A model generated the notes under the pieces. It made no database searches. It was not told the origin of the DNA and was given only the letters and a program-made list of their open reading frames with translations. Shown here one piece after another: positions 1 to 10,242 of a stretch of DNA of 64,000 bases (its first letter is position 1; each line of letters opens with the position of its first letter). The position numbers were made by a program, and so were the translations under genes. Source of the DNA: Streptomyces aquilus. GTDB lineage: Bacteria > Actinomycetota > Actinomycetes > Streptomycetales > Streptomycetaceae. The stretch is taken from contig NZ_CP034463.1 of the NCBI RefSeq assembly GCF_003955715.1, positions 6,386,001 to 6,450,000 of the forward strand, given 5' to 3'.

Positions 1-279
1 CGGGGCCCCGGCTCGACGGCGGTGCCGTCGGACGAGATGCCGGAGCGGCCCGACGACTCGCTCGGGCCCGAGGAGCGGGCGCTGCTCAGCAGTGACGCCG
101 AATGGGCCAAGAAGCTGCTGGCCAACCTCCCCGAGAACCAGCGGGAGCTGTTGCTGCTGCGGATCGCGGTGGGGCTGACGGCGGAGGAGACGGGACAGAT
201 GTTGGGAATGTCACCCGGCGCGGTGCGGGTGGCACAGCACCGTGCGCTGAGCAGGCTGCGGGCGCTGGCCGAGCAGTAG
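1..279 (+). CDS. shbA: RNA polymerase sigma factor, ECF-like, ShbA type (C-terminal part)
   Basis: The frame is open from the window edge to a TAG stop, so the 5' part of the gene lies outside. The visible 92 residues carry a sigma-70 region 4: a helix around '[12 protein letters not shown]', then '[26 protein letters not shown]', which is the helix-turn-helix that reads the -35 element. From memory, the gene directly upstream of guaB in Streptomyces is shbA, whose sigma factor drives transcription of the principal sigma gene hrdB. The symbol rests on that synteny, because region 4 alone only says sigma factor. About 150 bp separate it from guaB, which has its own promoter. Confidence 0.8.
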   Translation, partial: RGPGSTAVPSDEMPERPDDSLGPEERALLSSDAEWAKKLLANLPENQRELLLLRIAVGLTAEETGQMLGMSPGAVRVAQHRALSRLRALAEQ

Positions 280-304
280 GGCCCGCTGTTTGTGGCTTCG
301 GTGA

Positions 305-1936
<1,632 letters not shown>

Positions 1937-1952
1937 TCGCCAGGCTTCACGA

Positions 1953-1985
1953 GGGCGGTCCCGGAGCATCCGGGGCCGCCCTTGT
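1953..1985 (+). terminator. Rho-independent terminator after guaB
   Basis: A 12-bp stem (left arm 1953-1964, right arm 1970-1981, one G-T wobble) with a 5-base loop is followed by TTG. It lies 17 bp after the guaB stop and isolates guaB from the GuaB3 gene. Confidence 0.7.
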
Positions 1986-2041
1986 CGTATGCGTCGGGGA
2001 TACTGGAAGGCGCTGCAACGCATCAGGGAAAGGCCACACAC

Positions 2042-3166
2042 GTGACTGAGATCGAGATCGGGCGCGGCAAGCGCGGCCGCCGGGCGTACGCCTTCGACGA
2101 CATCGCCGTCGTCCCGAGTCGTCGTACGCGCGACCCGAAGGAGGTCTCGATCGCCTGGCAGATCGACGCCTACCGCTTCGAGCTGCCGTTCCTGGCCGCC
2201 CCCATGGACTCGGTCGTCTCCCCGGCCACCGCGATCCGCATCGGCGAGCTCGGCGGCCTCGGCGTGCTGAACCTCGAAGGCCTGTGGACGCGGTACGAGG
2301 ACCCGCAGCCGCTGCTCGACGAGATCGCGGAGCTCGACGCGGAGACGGCCACCCGCCGCCTCCAGGAGATCTACTCCGCCCCCATCAAGGAGGAGCTGAT
2401 CGGCGCGCGCATCAAGGAGGTGCGCGACTCCGGCGTGGTCACGGCGGCCGCGCTCTCCCCGCAGCGCACGGCGCAGTTCTCCAAGGCCGTGGTCGACGCC
2501 GGCGTGGACATCTTCGTCATCCGCGGTACGACCGTCTCCGCGGAGCACGTCTCGGGCTCCCACGAGCCGCTGAACCTGAAGCAGTTCATCTACGAGCTCG
2601 ACGTCCCGGTGATCGTCGGCGGCTGCGCCACCTACACCGCGGCCCTGCACCTGATGCGCACCGGTGCCGCGGGCGTCCTGGTCGGCTTCGGCGGCGGCGC
2701 CGCGCACACCACGCGCAACGTGCTGGGCATCCAGGTCCCGATGGCGACCGCGGTGGCGGACGTGGCGGCGGCCCGCCGCGACTACATGGACGAGTCCGGC
2801 GGCCGGTACGTGCACGTGATCGCCGACGGTGGCGTGGGCTGGTCGGGCGACCTCCCCAAGGCCATCGCCTGCGGCGCGGACGCCGTGATGATGGGCTCCC
2901 CGCTGGCCCGCGCCACGGACGCGCCGGGTCGCGGCCACCACTGGGGCATGGAGGCGGTGAACGAGGAGCTGCCGCGCGGCAAGAAGGTCGACCTCGGCAC
3001 CGTCGGCACCATCGAGGAGGTCCTGACCGGCCCCTCGCACATCCCGGACGGCTCCATGAACTTCTTCGGCGCGCTGAAGAGGGCCATGGCCACGACCGGC
3101 TACAGCGAGCTCAAGGAGTTCCAGCGCGTCGAGGTGACGGTCGCGGACTCGCAGCACAAGCGGTAG
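2042..3166 (+). CDS. GuaB3 family IMP dehydrogenase-related protein
   Basis: 374 aa; an IMPDH/GMP-reductase-fold TIM barrel without the CBS insert. It begins 'MTEIEIGRGKRGRRAYAFDDIA' and has 'APMDSVVSPATA', 'IVGGCATYTAALHLM' and 'ADGGVGWSGDL'. Where GuaB has 'GPGSICTTR', this protein has 'GFGGGAAHTTR', so His222 sits at the catalytic cysteine position. The GTG at 2042 follows a GGGAAAGG site; an upstream TTG (1982) in the same frame has no such site and lies in the guaB terminator. It is the universal downstream neighbour of guaB in actinobacteria. Cyanobacterial GuaB3 has been reported as a GMP reductase. The activity here is unknown, and the Cys loss argues against a standard IMPDH mechanism. 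Confidence 0.93.
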   Translation: MTEIEIGRGKRGRRAYAFDDIAVVPSRRTRDPKEVSIAWQIDAYRFELPFLAAPMDSVVSPATAIRIGELGGLGVLNLEGLWTRYEDPQPLLDEIAELDAETATRRLQEIYSAPIKEELIGARIKEVRDSGVVTAAALSPQRTAQFSKAVVDAGVDIFVIRGTTVSAEHVSGSHEPLNLKQFIYELDVPVIVGGCATYTAALHLMRTGAAGVLVGFGGGAAHTTRNVLGIQVPMATAVADVAAARRDYMDESGGRYVHVIADGGVGWSGDLPKAIACGADAVMMGSPLARATDAPGRGHHWGMEAVNEELPRGKKVDLGTVGTIEEVLTGPSHIPDGSMNFFGALKRAMATTGYSELKEFQRVEVTVADSQHKR

Positions 3167-3180
3167 ACGCCACGCTGTGG

Positions 3181-3217
3181 AAGGGCCCGTCCACCGGGGA
3201 GGTGGGCGGGCCCTTTC
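3181..3217. terminator. Bidirectional terminator between convergent genes
   Basis: A 15-bp stem (3181-3195 with 3201-3215, one wobble) and a GGGGA loop are followed by TTT on the plus strand. The reverse complement begins AAA, so it can serve both the GuaB3 gene and the convergent dehydrogenase-like gene ending at 3255. Confidence 0.7.
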
Positions 3218-3254
3218 GCGTGCCGTCGGCTGTATCGGCTGTATCGGTATCGGC

Positions 3255-4466
3255 TCAGAGGCGGTGTGCGGCTCCGGTCGGGGTGGCACCCCGGGTGTCC
3301 AGCAGGAGCTGTGCCTTCACCGACAGGCCCTGGAGGTCGTACGTGCGGTGGTGCTGGAGCAGGATCGTGAGGTCCGCGTCGGCGGCGGCCTCGTAGAAGG
3401 AGTCCGCGCGGGGGACCGGGCGGTCCAGGACGTTCCAGGACGGGACGTGCGGGTCGTGGTAGCTGACCGAGGCGCCGAGTTCCATCAGCCGTACCGCGAT
3501 CTCGCGCGCGGGAGTGGCCTGCTGGTCGGCGAGGTCCGGCTTGTACGTCACGCCGAGGAGCAGCACGCGGGCGCCGCGCGCGGACTTGCCGTGCTCGTTG
3601 AGGAGGGTGGCGGCGCGCTGGACCACGTAGCGCGGCATCTGGCTGTTGACCTGCTGGGCGAGTTCCACCATGCGCAGGCCGCGGCCGACGGGGGCGCTCG
3701 TCAGGTCCTGCGGGACCGAGTGGCCGCCGACGCCGGGGCCGGGGCGGAAGGTCTGGAAGCCGAACGGCTTGGTCTCCGCGCAGCGGACCACGTCCCACAG
3801 GTCGACGCCGAGGTCGTGGCAGAGGACGGCCATCTCGTTGACGAGGGCGATGTTGACGTGCCGGAAGTTCGTCTCCAGGAGCTGGACCGTCTCCGCCTCG
3901 CGCGGTCCACGCGCGCGTACCACCTTGTCGGTGAGGCGCGAGTAGAACGCGGCCGCGGACTCGGTGCAGGCCGGGGTCAGACCGCCGATCACCTTGGGGG
4001 TGTTGGCCGGGGTGAAGTCGCGGTTGCCCGGGTCGACCCGGCTGGGCGAGTACGCGAGATGGAAGTCGCGGCCCGCGCGCAGGCGGGAGCCCTCTTCGAG
4101 GAGCCGGCGCAGGAAGTTCTCGGTGGTGCCCGGCGGGACCGGCGACTCCAGGATGACCGTGGTGTGCGGGCGCAGGTGCGCGGCGAGGGTACGGGCCGCG
4201 GACTCCACCTGGGTGAGGTCGAGGCCGCCGTCCGCGCCGCGCGGGGTGGGCGCGCAGATGACCGCCGTACGCACCCGGCCGAGCTCGGCGGGCGAGGTGG
4301 CCGGCCGGAAGCCCCCCGAGAGCATCCGGCGCAGTTCGGCGGGGCTGAGCGAGCCGGCCTCGGGGCCGGTGCGGTAACCGAGCGTGGGGATTCCGGCGGC
4401 CACGGCCGCCTGGGCGAGGGGCAGTCCGTAGGGGCCGAGTCCGATGACGGCGAGATCTGCGGGCAT
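3255..4466 (-). CDS. Nucleotide-sugar dehydrogenase homologue with degenerate active site
   Basis: 403 aa, UDP-glucose/GDP-mannose/UDP-ManNAc dehydrogenase family. It has an N-terminal Rossmann domain ('VIGLGPYGLPLAQ'), 'SPVPPGTTENF', a central domain with 'NFRHVNIALVNE', and a C-terminal UDP-binding domain ('LLLGVTYKPDLAD'). The closest pattern is the WecC type, where the signature is 'GGHC.P.D'. Here it reads 'GGHSVPQD', with TCG coding Ser250 in place of the catalytic Cys. In the helix that normally supplies Lys and Asn, the residues are Gln195 and Thr199. The conserved Asp is kept. A four-electron oxidation through a thiohemiacetal is therefore not expected. Start: ATG with GGGAAGGAC upstream. 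It stands alone, convergent to the GuaB3 gene and divergent from glpD. Confidence 0.85.
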   Translation of the reverse strand: MPADLAVIGLGPYGLPLAQAAVAAGIPTLGYRTGPEAGSLSPAELRRMLSGGFRPATSPAELGRVRTAVICAPTPRGADGGLDLTQVESAARTLAAHLRPHTTVILESPVPPGTTENFLRRLLEEGSRLRAGRDFHLAYSPSRVDPGNRDFTPANTPKVIGGLTPACTESAAAFYSRLTDKVVRARGPREAETVQLLETNFRHVNIALVNEMAVLCHDLGVDLWDVVRCAETKPFGFQTFRPGPGVGGHSVPQDLTSAPVGRGLRMVELAQQVNSQMPRYVVQRAATLLNEHGKSARGARVLLLGVTYKPDLADQQATPAREIAVRLMELGASVSYHDPHVPSWNVLDRPVPRADSFYEAAADADLTILLQHHRTYDLQGLSVKAQLLLDTRGATPTGAAHRL

Positions 4467-4501
4467 GGCGTGGACCGTCCTTCCCAGAGCCGAGAGAGCG
4501 C

Positions 4502-4530
4502 GGGTTAGTCGAAGGGGGACAGGTGCGCAA
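4502..4530 (-). promoter_or_regulatory. Candidate housekeeping promoter of the dehydrogenase-like gene
   Basis: Read on the minus strand, TTGCGC (4530-4525), 17 bases, then TAACCC (4507-4502). This predicts a transcript start about 30 bp before the ATG at 4466, leaving room for the visible ribosome site. It is inferred from spacing only. Confidence 0.35.
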
Positions 4531-4534
4531 GTCC

Positions 4535-4543
4535 TGTGGACAG
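4535..4543 (-). promoter_or_regulatory. DnaA-box-like 9-mer (CTGTCCACA)
   Basis: On the minus strand the 9-mer reads CTGTCCACA, a close match to the Streptomyces DnaA box TTGTCCACA. It lies in the 310-bp divergent spacer between the dehydrogenase-like gene and glpD, 107 bp from a perfect box in the opposite orientation. Apart from these boxes and a comparatively AT-rich stretch around 4575-4600, I see no gene in 4467-4776. Confidence 0.35.
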
Positions 4544-4650
4544 GATGGGCGAGCGCAATGTCAGACTAGGAGTAAATATGACCGATATACGGGATTGATT
4601 CCGTGTGTCTCCCGGCGGTTCCTGGAGCTTTCGCCTACGTGTCGTGGAAG

Positions 4651-4659
4651 TTGTCCACA
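4651..4659 (+). promoter_or_regulatory. Perfect DnaA box (TTGTCCACA)
   Basis: TTGTCCACA is the preferred DnaA box of Streptomyces. It lies in the glpD upstream region and faces the other box at 4535. Two boxes are far too few for oriC but could titrate DnaA or give DnaA-linked control of the divergent genes. Confidence 0.4.
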
Positions 4660-4776
4660 GGCTGGGGGCGACTGGTGGCTGAAGTCGGGCAAGCCGGTCA
4701 GAATTTGGGCATGGGGGATACGGACCGGGTCACTCCTCACGGGTGAGACCGGCGTGACCGACAGCGGGAGGCAGCG

Positions 4777-6483
4777 GTGAGGACAGCGACACTGGGGCCG
4801 GTGCAGCGAGCCGAGGCACTCGCCGCCATGGCTGAGCGCGAGCTGGACCTACTGGTGGTGGGCGGCGGTGTGGTCGGTGCCGGAACCGCCCTCGACGCGG
4901 TCACGCGCGGGCTGTCCGTCGGCCTGGTCGAGGCGCGTGACTGGGCGTCGGGCACATCCAGCAGGTCCAGCAAGCTCATCCATGGCGGCCTGCGCTATCT
5001 GGAGATGCTCGACTTCGCGCTCGTCCGCGAGGCCCTGAAGGAACGCGGGCTGCTGCTGGAGCGGCTCGCCCCGCACCTGGTGAAGCCGGTGCCCTTCCTC
5101 TACCCGCTCCAGCACAAGGGCTGGGAGCGGCTGTACGCCGGTTCGGGCGTCGCCCTCTACGACACGATGTCGATGGCGCGCGGACACGGACGCGGCCTGC
5201 CGATGCACCGTCACCTGAGCCGCCGTCACGCCCTGCGCGTGGCTCCCGCCTTGAAGAAGGACGCCCTGGTCGGGGCGCTTCAGTACTACGACGCCCAGAT
5301 GGACGACGCCCGCTTCGTGGCCACGCTCGTGCGGACGGCGGCGGCGTACGGAGCGACGGTCGCCAACCGCGCGCGTGTGACCGGCTTCCTGCGCGAGGGC
5401 GAGCGGGTCGTCGGGGCGCGCGTGCAGGACGTCGAGGCGGGCGGGGAGTACGAGATCCGCGCCAAGCAGGTCGTCAACGCGACGGGTGTGTGGACCGACG
5501 ACACCCAGGCCATGGTGGGCGAGCGCGGGCAGTTCCACGTCCGCGCCTCCAAGGGCATCCACCTCGTGGTGCCCAAGGACCGCATCCACTCCACGTCCGG
5601 GCTGATCCTGCGCACCGAGAAGTCCGTGCTCTTCGTCATCCCGTGGGGCCGGCACTGGATCGTCGGCACCACGGACACCGACTGGGACCTCGACAAGGCG
5701 CACCCCGCCGCGTCCAGCGCGGACATCGACTATCTGCTGGAGCACGTGAACTCGGTGCTCGCGGTGCCGCTGACGCGCGACGACGTGCAGGGCGTCTACG
5801 CGGGGCTCAGGCCGCTGCTGGCCGGCGAGTCGGACGCCACGAGCAAGCTCTCCCGCGAGCACACCGTGGCGCATCCCGTGCCGGGGCTCGTCGTGGTGGC
5901 GGGCGGCAAGTACACGACGTACCGGGTCATGGCCAAGGACGCCGTGGACGAGGCGGTGCACGGGCTCGATCTGCGGGTCGCGGAATGCGTCACCGAGGAC
6001 GTGCCGCTGCTGGGCGCCGAGGGGTACCGGGCGCTGTGGAACGCGCGAGCGCGGATCGCCGCGCGGACGGGGCTGCACGTGGTGCGGGTGGAGCATCTGC
6101 TGAACCGATTCGGCTCACTGGCCGAGGAGGTCCTGGAGCTCATCGCGCAGGACCCGTCGCTGGGCGAGCCGTTGCAGGCGGCCGACGACTATCTGCGCGC
6201 CGAGGTCGTGTACGCCGCCTCGCACGAGGGGGCGCGGCATCTGGACGACGTGCTGACCCGGCGGACCCGCATCTCCATCGAGACCTTCGACCGGGGCACG
6301 CGGAGCGCGCGCGAGGCCGCGGAGCTGATGGCGCCGGTGCTGGGCTGGGACAAGGACCAGATCGAGCGCGAGGTCGAGCACTACGAGAAGCGGGTGGAGG
6401 CCGAGCGGGAGTCGCAACGACAGCCGGACGATCTGACGGCGGACGCGGCGCGGTTGGGGGCGCCGGACATCGTGCCGTTGTAG
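4777..6483 (+). CDS. glpD: Glycerol-3-phosphate dehydrogenase, aerobic FAD type
   Basis: 568 aa, oxidises glycerol-3-phosphate to dihydroxyacetone phosphate at the membrane and passes electrons to menaquinone. The FAD-binding dinucleotide fold 'LLVVGGGVVGAGTALDAVTRG' is at about residues 24-45. Family signatures 'SSRSSKLIHGGLRYLE' and 'IPWGRHWIVGTTDTDWD' follow, with 'GGKYTTYRVMAKDAVD' near residue 375 and the C-terminal DAO_C domain from about residue 400. The GTG start follows GGGAGG at 4766-4771. It is not in a glycerol operon, so this copy is probably a housekeeping or phospholipid-turnover enzyme rather than the inducible gyl copy. Confidence 0.95.
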   Translation: MRTATLGPVQRAEALAAMAERELDLLVVGGGVVGAGTALDAVTRGLSVGLVEARDWASGTSSRSSKLIHGGLRYLEMLDFALVREALKERGLLLERLAPHLVKPVPFLYPLQHKGWERLYAGSGVALYDTMSMARGHGRGLPMHRHLSRRHALRVAPALKKDALVGALQYYDAQMDDARFVATLVRTAAAYGATVANRARVTGFLREGERVVGARVQDVEAGGEYEIRAKQVVNATGVWTDDTQAMVGERGQFHVRASKGIHLVVPKDRIHSTSGLILRTEKSVLFVIPWGRHWIVGTTDTDWDLDKAHPAASSADIDYLLEHVNSVLAVPLTRDDVQGVYAGLRPLLAGESDATSKLSREHTVAHPVPGLVVVAGGKYTTYRVMAKDAVDEAVHGLDLRVAECVTEDVPLLGAEGYRALWNARARIAARTGLHVVRVEHLLNRFGSLAEEVLELIAQDPSLGEPLQAADDYLRAEVVYAASHEGARHLDDVLTRRTRISIETFDRGTRSAREAAELMAPVLGWDKDQIEREVEHYEKRVEAERESQRQPDDLTADAARLGAPDIVPL

Positions 6484-6605
6484 GGGCGTTGGCGGCGGCG
6501 CGTTGGTGTGGGGGCCGTGGCGTTGAGGCCTTTGCGCGGTGTGGGGGCTCGACTTCACTCGAACGGGTGTCGTGAGGCGGGATCTTCGTTCGGGACCCGG
6601 TCGTT

Positions 6606-7649
6606 CTACGAGGTGCGGGGGCAGAACTCGGCGGCGAGCAGGGCCGGTTCGAGGTCGGGATCTGCGATCGCGGTCGTGTTCACGCGGAAGGTGAGGACAC
6701 GACGTCCGTCGAGGGTGGCCGCGGTGCGCACGTAGCTGCCCGGGATACGGCCGTTGTGCCCCCACACCGTCGTGCCGCACGGCAGCTTCACCGGAAACAG
6801 CCCCATGCCGTACAGGCCGTGTGCGGCACGGGTGTCGAGCATCTCGCGCAGCCGGCGCGGGGGCAGCAGCCGGCCGCCGAGGAGCGCCGCGTAGAAGCGG
6901 TCCAGGTCGGCCAGCGTGGTCACCAGCTCGCCCGCGGCCCCGGCCACCCGCGGGTCGAGCTCGGTGACATCGGTGCCGTCGGTCGCGCGGGCGCGGCCGT
7001 GCGGGGAGGGGAGAGAGGCGCGGGACCCAGGGAAGGAGGTGCCGGTCAGGCGCAGCGGAGTGAGGATGCGCCGCTCGGCCTCGACGGCGTAGGAGTGGCC
7101 GGTGACCTGCTTGATCACCATGCCGAGGACGACGTAGTCGGTGTTCGAGTAGAAGTAACGGCCGCGGTCGGCCGGAGGGTGGGAGACCGCGACGCGTACG
7201 GCCTGAAGAGGCGAGAGGGGGACCAGGCCACGGGTGTCCGCGGTGAAGTCGTACAGGCCGCTGGTGTGGGTGAGCAGGGCGCGCAGGGTCAGCGCGCGGC
7301 CGTCGTTGCCGGCTCCGCGCACCAGGCCGGGCAGGTGCTGGTCGACGGTGTCGGACAGGGACAGCCGGTGCTCCGCGGCCAGTTGGAGGACCACGGTCGC
7401 GATGAAGGTCTTCGTGATGCTGCCGGCGCGGAAGTGGTCGGCGCGGGCGATTCCGGGCCCGGCCTCGGCGTAGTGCGTCTCCGTCTCCTCGTGGGCCAGC
7501 AGGGCGGCGGCCGGTGCTTCGCCCCTGGTGAGGAGCAGGGGCAGGACCGTGTCCGTCGGTGGGGTGGCGGGGGCGGAAGAGGCGGCCGGGGCCAGGGCGA
7601 GGAGCGCCAAGGACACAGGTACGGCCAGTAGTGTCCGCAACGGGGGCAC
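6606..7649 (-). CDS. Secreted serine hydrolase, beta-lactamase class C / DD-peptidase family
   Basis: 347 aa. The N-terminus 'MPPLRTLLAVPVSLALLALAPAASSA' is a Sec signal peptide. The three penicillin-recognising motifs are intact: SxxK as 'SITK' (about residue 73), YxN as 'YSN' (about 172), and HxG as 'HNG' (about 298), the form typical of Streptomyces R61-like D-Ala-D-Ala carboxypeptidases and esterases of the class C fold. It probably acts on peptidoglycan stems or an ester outside the membrane; the substrate cannot be deduced. Convergent to glpD and divergent from the kinase array. Confidence 0.9.
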   Translation of the reverse strand: MPPLRTLLAVPVSLALLALAPAASSAPATPPTDTVLPLLLTRGEAPAAALLAHEETETHYAEAGPGIARADHFRAGSITKTFIATVVLQLAAEHRLSLSDTVDQHLPGLVRGAGNDGRALTLRALLTHTSGLYDFTADTRGLVPLSPLQAVRVAVSHPPADRGRYFYSNTDYVVLGMVIKQVTGHSYAVEAERRILTPLRLTGTSFPGSRASLPSPHGRARATDGTDVTELDPRVAGAAGELVTTLADLDRFYAALLGGRLLPPRRLREMLDTRAAHGLYGMGLFPVKLPCGTTVWGHNGRIPGSYVRTAATLDGRRVLTFRVNTTAIADPDLEPALLAAEFCPRTS

Positions 7650-7955
7650 GGCGGGTCCTCCTGTCCGGCGAGGCGGGTTCCCGCTGTTCGGTGTGGCGGG
7701 TTCCTCCGGTGGTGCGGCCCATCATGCAGGGTGGCTGAAACTCGGCGTCGGGTGGTCCCGGACGTGGGGCGCGGGGCGGGGTCGGTGTGTCTTTGAGGTG
7801 GCTTTGGGGTGCCTTTGGGGCGCGTGACCGCCACGCGCTGTGAGGGTTCGGTCGCCCTGATGGTCGGCTTGTCGCCAGGGGCACCCTGGGCGTTGGGCAC
7901 TTGTCGGGTGAGGGACAATGGAGGCTCTGTCAGGGCGGGTTGTATGAGGGGACGC
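7650..7955. other. Divergent spacer, serine hydrolase / kinase array
   Basis: About 300 bp with no credible gene. It must hold the promoters of the hydrolase (minus) and of the first kinase (plus). I see no strong -10/-35 pair; a GACAAT at 7915-7920 is a weak -10 candidate for the kinase. Confidence 0.4.
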
Positions 7956-10067
7956 ATGTCGGAGGCGGAGCGGGCGGGAGCATCCCGTCAGGACAAGAGC
8001 GAACGTCTCCTCGCCGGGCGGTACCGGTTGGGAGCAGTGCTCGGCCGCGGCGGCATGGGCACGGTGTGGCGGGCCGAGGACGAGACCCTGGGCCGGATCG
8101 TCGCCGTGAAGGAACTGCGGTTCCCCTCCAACATCGACGAGGAGGAGAAGCGCCGGCTGATCACGCGCACGCTGCGGGAGGCCAAGGCGATCGCGCGGAT
8201 CCGCAACACCAGCGCGGTGACGGTCTTCGACGTGGTCGACGAGGACGACCGGCCGTGGATCGTGATGGAACTCGTCGAGGGCAAGTCGCTCGCCGAGGTC
8301 ATCCGCGAGGACGGCCTGCTGGAGCCGAAGCGGGCGGCGGAGGTCGGTCTCGCGGTGCTCGACGTGCTGCGCTCGGCGCACCGCCAGGGCATCCTGCACC
8401 GGGACGTGAAGCCGTCCAACGTGCTGATCTCCGAGGACGGCCGGGTCGTGCTCACGGACTTCGGCATCGCGCAGGTCGAGGGGGACCCGTCCATCACCTC
8501 GACCGGCATGCTCGTCGGCGCGCCCTCCTACATCTCCCCGGAGCGTGCCCGTGGGCACAAGCCGGGGCCCGCGGCCGACCTGTGGTCGCTGGGCGGACTG
8601 CTGTACGCGGCGGTGGAGGGTGTGCCGCCGTACGACAAGGGGTCCGCGATCGCGACGCTCACCGCGGTGATGACCGAGCCGCTGGAGGAGCCGAAGAACG
8701 CGGGTCCGCTGAAGGACGTCATCTACGGCCTGCTCACCAAGGACCCCGAGAAGCGGCTCGACGACGCGGGTGCCCGCGTGATGCTCAACGCCGTGATCCA
8801 CGCGCCCGAGCCGAAGCCGGACGAGCCCGCGCCGGCGCCGGACGCGACGAAGGTCGTACCGCTGCCTCCGCAGCCCGACCGGGGTGAGGGCGGCGAGCGG
8901 CTGCGCGGGGCGCTGCGTTCGGTGCGCAAGGCCGCGGTGGCGGCGGGTGCGGCCGGTACGGCGGCGGCTTCTCGGGCCAAGTCCGGGGCGGGCAAGGGGG
9001 GTTCGGGGGCCGAGACGGCTTCCGGTGCCGGTGCTTCCGGTGCTGGTACTGGTGCTGCTGGTGTCGCCGGTGGGGCGGCTTCCGGTGGGGGTGTGGCTTC
9101 TGGCTCGGGTTCGGGCGCGGGTGCCGGTGTGGGCTCTGGTTCGGGTGTTGCCGCGGGGTCCGGTTCGGTCGGTGTGAGTGGTTCCGGTGCCGGTGCTACT
9201 GGGGCGGCGGGTTCCGCGGGGACCGGGGGCAACTCGGCCGGTGGTGGGCGGAGTTCGGGGTGGCCCGTGATGACGCCGCCGGATCTGCCTCCGCGGCCGG
9301 TGCCGAGGGCGCCGCTCACCGATGTGGTGCCGCGGCGGACGTTGGTGATCATCGCGGTGATCGTGGTGCTCGCCGTGGTCGCGGTCGTGCTGGCCCTCAC
9401 GCTCGGTGGGGATGACGGCTCGTCCGACAACTCCGCGGGCGGCGGCGGTGCCAAGACTTCCGCCGGTACGAGCGCGAGTCCCTCCACCAAGGAGGACAAG
9501 GGCGGTGGCGGCGGCCGGACGGACGGTCAGGCGAGCCAGTCGGCGGAGGCCGGGGCCACGTCCGGGAGCACGCCGAGCAACAGTCCCACCGCGACCGGCG
9601 GCAGTGACGCGGGCGGTTCCGCCGGAGGCGGCAGCACCGCGGTGAAGACGTACAACGGCGGTCAGGGGTACTCGATCGGGCTGCCCAAGGGGTGGAAGTT
9701 CCAGACCTCGAGTTCCGCGGGGGACCGGTTCACCGGCCCGGACGGGCAGAAGCTGCTGGTCGCCTGGACGTCGACGCCGAAGGGCGACCCGGTGGCGGAC
9801 TGGAAGAACCAGGAGCGGTACATGGTGCGCTCCCAGTACGACCGGGTTCGCATAGCGAAGGTGGACTACCGGGGCTGGCTCGCGGCCGACTGGGAGTTCA
9901 CCTACAGCGAGGGCGGGACGAAGTACCGGACCATCGACCGGGGTTTCGTCGTCAACGACCATCTCGGATATGCGCTGATGTACACGGCGAAAGCCGCCAA
10001 TTGGGGCAGCGAGCTGCGCAAGGACACCTGGCAGACGCTCGCGAAGACGTTCGAACCGAAATCGTGA
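7956..10067 (+). CDS. Receptor Ser/Thr protein kinase (array member 1)
   Basis: 703 aa. An intracellular Hanks-type kinase covers residues 24-285: glycine loop 'GRGGMG' from residue 30, Lys52 in 'VAVKEL', catalytic Asp150 in 'HRDVKPSN', Asp168 of 'DFG', and 'SPERARG' in the activation segment. A long Ala/Gly/Ser-rich linker (about 330-440) leads to a membrane span at 462-485 ('TLVIIAVIVVLAVVAVVLALTL'). Then come a Ser/Thr/Gly stalk and an external domain from about 566 ('GQGYSIGLPKGWKF'), a shape recurring in its neighbours. Start ATG 7956 has GAGGGGA just upstream; ATG 7944 is an alternative. First of six tandem kinase-fold genes; the S. coelicolor equivalent cluster (SCO4775-4779) has been linked to spore-wall synthesis, from memory. 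Confidence 0.93.
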   Translation: MSEAERAGASRQDKSERLLAGRYRLGAVLGRGGMGTVWRAEDETLGRIVAVKELRFPSNIDEEEKRRLITRTLREAKAIARIRNTSAVTVFDVVDEDDRPWIVMELVEGKSLAEVIREDGLLEPKRAAEVGLAVLDVLRSAHRQGILHRDVKPSNVLISEDGRVVLTDFGIAQVEGDPSITSTGMLVGAPSYISPERARGHKPGPAADLWSLGGLLYAAVEGVPPYDKGSAIATLTAVMTEPLEEPKNAGPLKDVIYGLLTKDPEKRLDDAGARVMLNAVIHAPEPKPDEPAPAPDATKVVPLPPQPDRGEGGERLRGALRSVRKAAVAAGAAGTAAASRAKSGAGKGGSGAETASGAGASGAGTGAAGVAGGAASGGGVASGSGSGAGAGVGSGSGVAAGSGSVGVSGSGAGATGAAGSAGTGGNSAGGGRSSGWPVMTPPDLPPRPVPRAPLTDVVPRRTLVIIAVIVVLAVVAVVLALTLGGDDGSSDNSAGGGGAKTSAGTSASPSTKEDKGGGGGRTDGQASQSAEAGATSGSTPSNSPTATGGSDAGGSAGGGSTAVKTYNGGQGYSIGLPKGWKFQTSSSAGDRFTGPDGQKLLVAWTSTPKGDPVADWKNQERYMVRSQYDRVRIAKVDYRGWLAADWEFTYSEGGTKYRTIDRGFVVNDHLGYALMYTAKAANWGSELRKDTWQTLAKTFEPKS

Positions 10068-10242
10068 AGTGACCGTGCGGTGACCGGTCCCGCGTTTCGG
10101 ACATGAGATCTGGCATCCCCTCTTTGCGGCTTGCCTCCGGCACGTATCGTGAATGCTTGCGGACCGTACGCATCCAGGTATGGGTGCGGAACGGCACGCA
10201 GGGCGAACGGAATTGACCGACCGGGCTGCCGGGGGAGGCAAC

